Of a stretch of DNA of 64,000 bases, positions 56,238 to 64,000 are shown one piece after another. How positions within the stretch are numbered: position 1 is the first letter of the stretch; every line of letters starts with the position of its first letter. The position numbers and the translations under genes are program-made. The stretch lies in assembly GCA_037501455.1 (NCBI GenBank), contig CM074859.1, positions 93,389,894 through 93,453,893 of the forward strand, given 5' to 3'. The notes under the pieces are model-generated. The model was not told the DNA's origin. It was given only the letters and a program-made list of their open reading frames with translations, and did no database searches. The DNA is from Lantana camara. Lineage: Eukaryota > Streptophyta > Magnoliopsida > Lamiales > Verbenaceae.

Positions 56238-57350
56238 CGCACATCTGAAGAATACCCGAATATACTAATTTCAATTTCAAACCGATTGACATGCCTCTCC
56301 GGATCGGTCATCCCTTCATAAGTCGGTAGGCTGGTGGGAATTTTATCCTCTTCCATGGCTTCAATGATCTCCTCACCAAAAGGGGATTTGGCCTCTCGGA
56401 CACTTCGATACCTCCGAGCTGTTACTGGGACTAATGGTAGGATGATTTGACATCGGCGTTATTGCTACTGATGGGATTATTCTTGTCGAATCTGTCTCCT
56501 CAGGAGGAAGGGTCATAACAGGACTCCTCATCCCCATCGAACTCATAAACAGAAGGGGTCCTCGACGAAGGACGCTCGAGGGGAGACCTTGTTGGTGGTG
56601 GTGCGGGTTGATCTCTTCAAGGGTGTCTATTCCTTAGATCAACCTTCCCAACTTCAAAACCTTGATTAGCCTACCTAGGGGCTTCAGGGTTTACCCTAGC
56701 CACCAAACGGTCGAAAACGGTCAAGTTTCTTGGGTCTGCTGCTTTTTCTCCTCTCAGGAATGGTCCTCTGAACTCATTGGTTGTTCATTGGTCGGGCTTC
56801 TTCAGTGAGCCTTTTGCCCATATATCGGTGTCGACCCAACTCGACGACCTCTTCTTGTGGTAAAACCTCGATCGGCTGTCTCCCTCGAATTATACCTTGT
56901 TAGTAAGTGGGACCTAGTGGAAGAGGTGGAGGATAGTAATGGGATTTGTAGTAAGTCGGTGGTGGTGGCGGATACCCCCATGGACCTTGGGGCAAGTATC
57001 CGTAATGGACCCGTGGTCCATAGTGTTGTCGATAATGAGCTGATGTTGGGATCGGATCCATCGGGCTTGTACGGGGCTATTCCAAGAGCACTGGAGCTTG
57101 ACCTTCTGCTACTGCTACGACAGCCTCAACTTGGCACTGCTCGAGGTATACATCTAGATCCAGCCCGAATTAAACCATTTGAGGGGGAGCCCCCGCTTGG
57201 TTATCCTCGCCCCAACCTTGGGCAGTGCTTAGGCCGGATGCGCCTTGAGCATTTGTAATCTTCTGCCCATTAGGACCAAAAACTCTGTCACTGCGCAGTC
57301 TTATTCTCACAAGGCTTTTGTTTGAGAATTTCCCATATATGACGCCAAAA
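56238..57350 (-). pseudogene. Tat-like gypsy leader and gag N-terminal remnant
   Basis: The minus strand contains FGPNGQKITN-type sequence after the leader and, at 56238-56356, a gag segment with LPTYEGMTDPERHVNRFEI, the conserved start of Tat/Athila gag proteins. Many stops and shifts lie between. The gag breaks off at the copia LTR edge (56237). Confidence 0.7.
57336..57348 (-). other. Degenerate primer-binding site of the Tat-like element
   Basis: The minus strand just inside the LTR reads TTTTGGCGTCATATATGGG (through 57332), a decayed form of the TTGGCGCCGTCTGTGGG stretch that follows the 5' LTR of Tat-lineage elements. Confidence 0.55.
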
Positions 57351-57953
57351 TGATTGAGTCGATAATCTGACTGTAGTGTGCTCGAGTGTGTTTTGACCGA
57401 CCACTTAGAATTTATATTAATGTGGATCCTCGACCTAGTGTATGAGCTAGGAGAATGAAAGCAAACGTGAACTGAAGGCCGACCTAAGATTGGTGGGGTT
57501 TGACCCAGGGACGACACTCTGACTCTCAAGTAAAGTATCGATCAAAGGAAAGAGATTTGACTTGACTTAAGGATAATAAATACGACATCATTAATGAAGG
57601 GATATTTATACCTTGGAGCTTTTAGCGGTTTAGTCATAGGTTCCTAGGAGCATTAAATGCGTATGAAGTACTGTTCATAGTACAACCTACGTATTTAATG
57701 TTTAAGACAGCCTGTGGGTCCCCCGCTCGTAGAATTGTCAGGAGCAAGTTGGCCTTGGTCGACAAGGGAGGCTTGGGCTACCCTCGACTCGACCTCGAGA
57801 GTTAGATAGAAAGTCGTGACTCCAGCCTGAGCAGGCTTTTATTAGCTCTGTCCATTGGTTGAACTCAGTATAACCTCTACCCGTTGGTCGAATGGTGGCG
57901 TGGTTCGACTTGGGAGATGGTGACACGTGGCGTAGCGGGATCGACCTACGTCA
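57351..57953 (-). mobile_element. 5' LTR of a Tat-like gypsy element
   Basis: 603 bp, plus-strand TGATTGAG...TACGTCA, followed by GTATT. Its inner 124 bp are repeated at 13155-13278, also next to GTATT. No coding capacity. Confidence 0.7.
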
Positions 57954-57958
57954 GTATT

Positions 57959-59439
57959 AATATGCATGGTCTTTTAGTATCTATAGTTTCAATTTTTACT
58001 TCAATAATTATAAAATTTCTTAAATAGGTCCTAAATAATTTATTTTAATATGTAATTTTTTATCCATTAATTTCTCTTTATATATTTTTTTTTAACAATT
58101 TTTTTTTTTTCGGTGGCACGCCCATGTTATATTGCAATACGAAATAACAAATTTACAAAGGAGTTTTTAAACCCTAAGTAAACAACTCAACCGAGCCTGC
58201 TAACATGTTGGGCTGGAAGCAAAGCCAAAACCAAAAGAAAAACAACCAAGTCCAAGAACAAATAGGACTAGTACCAACTTTTGATTATATCTTTATTTTC
58301 GTCCTTTGATTCCCAACAAGAAGTTTTGTGGTATTTATATTTTTTTATTTTTTTCTTTTATATATCTTTTTCAATATATTCTTTTATATTTAATTATATT
58401 TCTTTGCAATTTTTTATTTATAAATATTTTTTATCTAATTTTTGCTTTCATTTTCATAAAAAGTGGCAATGCGTGTGGCTCAAACAACACATGAGGGTTT
58501 TTTATATTTAGCTTCATGAAACACAAGATTTTTTATACTAATTTTTAAAACTTTGAGTTTATCTTGCATTTTTTATATTTTACAAAATTGTACTAACAAT
58601 TATCTTTGCATATTTTTTAAGTATAAATATTAGCTTTATTGATGAATATTTATTTTGGGTTGTGAAATAAAGCTGATATCAAATGTCAAAATTACAGTTA
58701 TAAAGATTAATCGTATAAACTTAAGTCATTGACCATATGATGGTATCAGATAAAAAAGAAGAAATTTAACTTTATTTTTGCATTATAACTGAGTTAATTG
58801 TGATGTTTTATTTTTTTGAATTTCTCAGAGAATGTCTCATCCAATTGAGTAAGGGACTAATCTCTTGAGGTTCTGAAAATGCTTTTTACGGGGACTTCTC
58901 CCAACATAATTTTTTATATCCACAAGGCTCCAAGCCGTATCTCTCCCAATTGTGATGTTCTATGGTTTGTCATAAACAAAACAATGAATAATCACTAGTG
59001 TCATGGCTCCTCCCTAGATCCAAACATCAGAACAAAAGTAACAAAATGGTGAATTAAGAAAGAGGTCTTAGTAGAATGTTGGTTTGCTACTAAAAACACT
59101 CTCTCATATGAAAAATACTCACATCATTACTGTGAGTTTAGCAAGAGAAACAAATTTTGAAACACTAATTTTTCAGAAGTGCCAATCTGGTACCACTATC
59201 TCGTAAGAACTTAATTAGTAGTCGAAGTGAGATTCTCATATAATTGTGTAATTAGTGATTTAGAGCTCAATAGACTATTTTATCCTAAAAAAATTGTTAC
59301 AGTACCCAACGTACCAGTCGAGGCAAATCGGTTTTGCCGATAATTCAATCATAATTAAAACGATAAATTTACGAATTTATCTTTCTTGTACTGTTTTAAT
59401 ATTTATCTGATATATATCAATTACTACTATGGGGAAGGT
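57959..59439. other. AT-rich intergenic region
   Basis: No gene recognised. A poly-T tract at about 58085-58111 precedes GGTGGCACGCCCATG and a segment of about 150 bp (CCGAGCCTGCTAACATGTTG) that could be an antisense LINE 3' end; evidence is weak. At about 59298 TGTTACAGTACCCAACGTACC resembles the left end of a plus-oriented Tekay-like LTR, which would make the LTR at 59440 a nested insertion; no partner end was found. Confidence 0.35.
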
Positions 59440-60293
59440 TGTAGCAACCTGCACGGTGGGACACCACATCCCCCGCACCATAGCCCAATCCACATACGGG
59501 ATAGGAAACCCGTATGTGAGCCAAGCAGAGGCGAATGGGAGACAGACAGATACATACCTAAGCTAGGCAGAACGTAGACCCTGAAATCAAAACAAATGTG
59601 TATACGGAAGCAACTCATACAAACGAACAATAAACCCCAAGCAGCAGGTGATGGGTTCAACTATCATAGATACCTAATCACGAATATAACCATAAAACAT
59701 AAATGCAAACGGGTTCCAATCTGTCCCTAGAAGCCTGTCCCGAAATTCAAATTTCATAAAGTAACAATGCTTACGTAACATACAAACATACTTATACAGA
59801 ATTCAAATCAAATGAAATGCAACAGACCCAAAAAACAAAGGACACGATAGACTCCAAGGACTCGACACACGCCGCCTAGCTCGGACTCCACGACAAGCAC
59901 CTGCGCACTAAAACAAAAGGGAGAGGGATCAGTCACACAGACTGAGTGAGGGGTTACCCATACACGCTACATATGTATAAAGCAAAGCACGTATAACACA
60001 TTATGCTCGTGAACTCAGGGAAAGTTTTTGGACACTAAAACCTTGCCCGTGATACATACATATTGGGGTTTCTAACTCAAACGGAACAAAATATAACTTA
60101 ACAAATTCTTACGTATCTTACAAATCAAGTCTTATCAAAACTTAACAAATCAAAACATATTTTAGCTTATAATTCCAAAAGATTCATATTTTATCTTAAT
60201 TATGAGTCTATCCCCGTTTCACGAACTTTAACAGAGCATACATATAAAACTCGATCGGTACGAGTACCTAATCCCTCCTAGGTTGCGCGATGG

Positions 60294-60428
60294 AATCAAA
60301 TGTACATACTTACGTAATCAAATGTACATACTTACGTAACTCAAATAAATAAAATGTACATACTTACGTAATCAAATGTACATACTTACGTAACTCAAAT
60401 AAATAAAATTTACATACTTACGTAATAA
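60294..60428. repeat. Tandem repeat of ATGTACATACTTACGTAA
   Basis: Five copies of a 20-bp unit (one with TTTACATA), three of them followed by the spacer CTCAAATAAATAAA, giving a superimposed period of about 58 bp. Located in the LTR just before the block shared with the other Tekay-like LTRs (TTTTCCGGTGATGG). Confidence 0.88.
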
Positions 60429-61454
60429 TCTCCTTTTCCGGTGATGGAAGGGTTACGTGACCCTAACCATCCAAGCAGAAGACGGGAGTGCAAGCTACTC
60501 TAAACCCTCGGGATCTCCATCACTCACCAAACCTCCTAGTGAGATCAGGGGTAATCCGAATCAAACTTAGAGACTATGTCCAGGGCAAGCCCGAAGGCCC
60601 GATGCCGCTCGGGATTCCTGACCTACAATCTCCGGGGTCCATTACTTGAATACAAACCAATACATACATTAAAGAACAAACTTAACCCGCAACTCAATAT
60701 TATAAAAACTTAACTTACATAACAAACCTTACATTGCAACCATCACGCTGTTCATACCTCTCCATGTCAAATCCTTAACTCGTATCTCCCGGCTCATAAG
60801 AGGCACACGGTTTGAAACGTGGTTTAATGTTGCAAAACATAACGAATCAAACCGAATCAAATCACAACAAGCGTACATAAGCTTGTACATAGCATATCAT
60901 ACTTGCAAAGCCTTAGCAAATCCATAAACTTCCGTATTTCGCATATATTTACTTATACTTAATGTTATAGTTCGCATGCGTAGAAAATGGGCACGTTTCA
61001 AAGGGTTTAACTATAACCTAACCTCACCATACACCAATGAAAACCGGACACGAAGGATGATCTACCCCGGGATCAACACGGCTAATAGGACACCTCCCCG
61101 GGTGTACCTGAACAAACTGAAGACATAAAACAAGACTTAGACTCAAAGATGAACCACATAGACGTACGATATATGCATAGGCACTTAAGAGATGCAATTA
61201 CATAGACTAGATTCATATTCAAACTCATTTCATGCAAAGGAATGCATATGAAGTGCAAACACGTACCACTTAAGACATATCGAATCATAACTCGATCACA
61301 TCATATCAACTAAATCCGAAAATCTAATACAAGCAAGTTAACATATAATAATACATGTTAGCAAAACATAGGATCATATTAGGGGTGGGAGAGAATCAAA
61401 CAAGCGAAAAGAAACAAGAAAATAAAGTACGGAGTAAAGGGTGTCGCTGCCCTA

Positions 61455-61587
61455 AATCCACCCCCATGGATTATTTTTAAAGGGAAAATCTACCCCCGTG
61501 GATTCAGGTCAGACGATTCGCAAAGGGGCCTACCTTAAATCCACCCCGGTGGATTATTTTCAAAGGAAAAATCCACCCCCATGGATT
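61455..61587. repeat. Cluster of four palindromes in LTR
   Basis: 18-bp sites AATCCACC-NN-..TGGATT at 61455-61472, 61487-61504 (one arm change), 61538-61555 (perfect, centre CCGG) and 61570-61587. Confidence 0.88.
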
Positions 61588-62670
61588 CAGGACAGAAGCC
61601 AAAACGAAGCTGCAACAAGGCACAAACACGAGGAAGAGGGAAAAAACATAAAACTAACACAAAGTTCAACCAAAAGCATTCAAAATCAAGGTATAAGTCC
61701 ATATAACATGCTAATGCTTTATATATACAACAATTCATGCACAAAACTCCCAAGAATTGAGCCACCAACAAAACAAGTTCAAAGAGCAAAGAAAGAATGC
61801 AAGAAAGGCAAGAGTTTCAACTATTTCTTCCACGAACTCATAAGAGCATTAATGGTACATCATAATACAACCCACTACCAAAAAATATAAGCAATTATAA
61901 GCAATGAATGAGCTATCAAGATCAAGATATAAAGCCCCAAACTCAAAGTAGGCAAGAGATAGCAAGTTCTTCAAATTCTCTAACAAACCCTAACAATTCA
62001 CCAACCCTAGCAAATCCAAGAATCTCTAACATTAAAACATGCTTTAAGTAGGGCAAAATGATCACAAGAACAAGGAGAACAAGAATCCTAACTTACCTTA
62101 TGAGATTGGAGAAAGAAATGTCTAAGACCTGAGCGTAAAGTTCACAAAAATGGAAGTTTCTCTTGATGGCTTCTTCTTCCTCTTTCTCTTCGAAAATCAA
62201 GCATATGGGGGAGAGAGAGGGCTGATTTTGGTCTATCAATCAAGGGGAGTACAAAGGAATGAGTGGTCTAGGGTTCATAGCTCTCAAGTGGTCATAGGTG
62301 CATTATAGGTACGTATGGTAAAATCTTCATCGTCGGTGTTTGAAACGGCATCGAAAAATTACAAGGCTTGCTCTATTGGCTCCGAATCGTCGATTCGAGT
62401 CCAATGGCAAAGGCAAAACTCGAATCCGAGTTCTCGAGCTCAAGTGACAAATTAATGACTCAAGAGTGACCAGTTTGCAAAATAGCCCAAAAGATAAACA
62501 AAAGTGCGATTGAGTCCTCTAAAGAACAATCAACTCCAAAACATAACTAAAACATACAATTAAGTCCCAGAACCATATACATCACATAATTACAATTAAA
62601 ACAGTTAAATTATGTAATAAAACTCACTCGTGAAGTCATACCTGGATTGCCGAGAAGACGGGGTGTCACA

Positions 62671-64000
62671 ATTTCCCCCCGCCCCCGCCCCCCCCCCTAA
62701 GAGAACCTCGTCCCAAGGTCCGCCTGCTCGAGTTCCAAGCTTGAACAACTTTTCGTATTCACCCAAGTTCGAGGTTTATGACGTCTTGACGAAGGTTAGC
62801 ACGAGAAAGGTCTTCAAGCACAAGGGGTTTGAGTCTTTAAATCGACCCAGTCATTTGAATTGCTCGATCGACTCGCATGATAAAGAGGGTTTAAAGTAGA
62901 TTCAACTCTTACCGTTTGAGTTCATTTGAGTCAACTCTAGAGCTCAGTCACACCGCTTAGATGACCAAGCTCAAACGAATCTCCTCCATGTCCACAATCT
63001 GAGGTCCGAAGCGTCTAACATCCAAACCCTTTTCTTACACCACCAAAATCTTTAAGAGGCGTGTTGAATTGTTGCAAAGCTCGACCCTCATCTTACCGAA
63101 GCAACACTCTCGAACACTCAAAATACAAAACAAAACTAAAGATATATGATGCACGTGATATGTATGTTTCAGTGTACCGTTCACCAAAGTGGGAAATTTT
63201 ATTTGGTGATGATTGACCAATGTCCAAACTCGTTGTTGAAGTTCTTTTATCCTCGTTTTTAAGTCTTGAATTATCGATGTGCTCCGATACCGTGGTAACC
63301 ATCCAGCCTTTTATTCTTTATTTAACTCTTGGTCTTCAATTATCACCCCGACTATGTCTTGAAGTTCCCGATGTATCTTAAGCTAGGAATATCATCCCGG
63401 TCTTCATTCCACAGTTGTTGCCTATCCTTAGAAATTCTTCTAACCCAACCTTCCACTCTTAAATGTTCTTTTGGTCTTGTTCACGTTCCCCAAGAATTGA
63501 ATTCCCTCGACTCTAATTTATCATCAACGACCTTATAGCCCGGATTCCTTCACTCGAATACTTCCTCATAGAAATCCCAAGGGAGGGGTATTGTCTTGTA
63601 ATCACAACTCCCCCTCATTAAGATTCTCCCAAAAAGGGTGTCAATTCTCACATATAGCACCGCTCTCCTCTTGGAATATAAAAGAAGTACGTCCGAAGTC
63701 TCTTAGGGATTCTTATTGAACTTCTTCTCTAGCCCGGAGACATCCCCTTGCATTGTCCGTATGGTTAGGAAACCCGAAGTTCCTAACTTCCACACCAATA
63801 TATTCCCTAATTTCTTCTCACCCGAGTACCCTTCTTCATTGCCAAATTTGCTTCTTGTCATTTCGCCCTTAGCCCACGACTTCCTTCAAGACTTTATCTT
63901 GATCTTTTCAAATCCCTCAAGAGCCTAACCAAGGTCTTCTATTAATTCTTTCCGACTCCTTCTCTAAAGGTACGGTAAAAAAAAAAAGAACCAATCCCCC
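62671..64000 (-). mobile_element. 3' interior of a Tekay-like element, coding not recognised
   Basis: Starts with a C-rich polypurine tract (62671-62697 read on minus), then AAGAGAACCTCGTCCCAAGG, which parallels the block just inside the LTR of the intact element (39985-40020). Beyond that, no pol-like frame is visible for 1.3 kb, so the interior is either strongly decayed or non-coding (LARD-like). Confidence 0.5.

Larger units (their letters stand above)
59440..62670 (-). mobile_element. 3' LTR of a Tekay-like element (3231 bp)
   Basis: Starts TGTAGCAACCTGC, ends GACGGGGTGTCACA. Followed by a C-rich tract that reads as a polypurine tract on minus, so this is the 3' LTR of a minus-strand element whose remainder extends beyond 64000. 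The fragment at 13279-15272 is a relative. The target duplication cannot be tested because the other LTR is outside the window. Confidence 0.88.

Noticed and set aside
58085..58260. Possible antisense LINE 3' end after a poly-T tract
   Set aside because: Only a short resemblance without reverse-transcriptase sequence or target duplication; kept only as a remark in the intergenic entry.

Overview
The window looks like a stretch of a eudicot plant nuclear genome. It is AT-rich, has one intact intronless host gene, and is otherwise filled with nested LTR retrotransposons, a Mutator-like DNA transposon, small non-autonomous elements, satellite-like arrays and decayed gene copies. The style of the LRR-kinase relics suggests an asterid or Lamiales plant, but this is a weak inference.

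Layout. 1-7240: a 42-bp minisatellite in two opposed orientations around a 4.5-copy, 80-bp tandem repeat. The right arm is split by a 3.66-kb solo LTR (2293-5952, TSD AAGTC). 7355-7669: a small GRF-zinc-finger, membrane-anchored protein gene (minus). 9589-12090: a PMI1-type NT-C2 protein (plus), the one clearly functional host gene. 13155-57953: a large nest. Its two outer edges are LTR pieces of one Tat-like Ty3/gypsy family, each flanked by the same 5 bp (GTATT), so the whole 44.8 kb may lie inside one ancestral insertion. Inside it are a Tekay-type LTR fragment; a defective Ty1/copia element (15273-26255, TSD GTTAT) whose own 5' LTR carries a 976-bp hAT-like insertion; a tandem array of a composite unit (C2H2 zinc-finger relic on minus plus LRR-receptor-kinase relic on plus, 26256-49408); a solo LTR in that array (29847-32636, TSD TATAT); two foldback MITEs with 9-bp TSDs; an intact, very young Tekay/Del-type Ty3/gypsy element (37279-47479, TSD CCTAA) with a 1509-codon open polyprotein and almost identical 2689-bp LTRs; and a truncated copia solo LTR carrying a complete 4842-bp Mutator-like element (50375-55216, TSD TATTAATTA). 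That element has a two-exon transposase and a convergent two-exon GRF-zinc-finger/transmembrane gene. 59440-64000: a 3.2-kb LTR plus the first 1.3 kb of the interior of another Tekay-like element that runs off the window.

The most unusual signal is shared by all the Tekay-like LTRs. Each holds a cluster of 4-6 short palindromes at a broadly similar place. Arm sequences are private to each LTR family, while the GC-rich core is similar (CGGGCG or its complement in three of them). Within a cluster, arm changes are paired and cores occur in both orientations, which suggests the palindromic form is maintained rather than the sequence.
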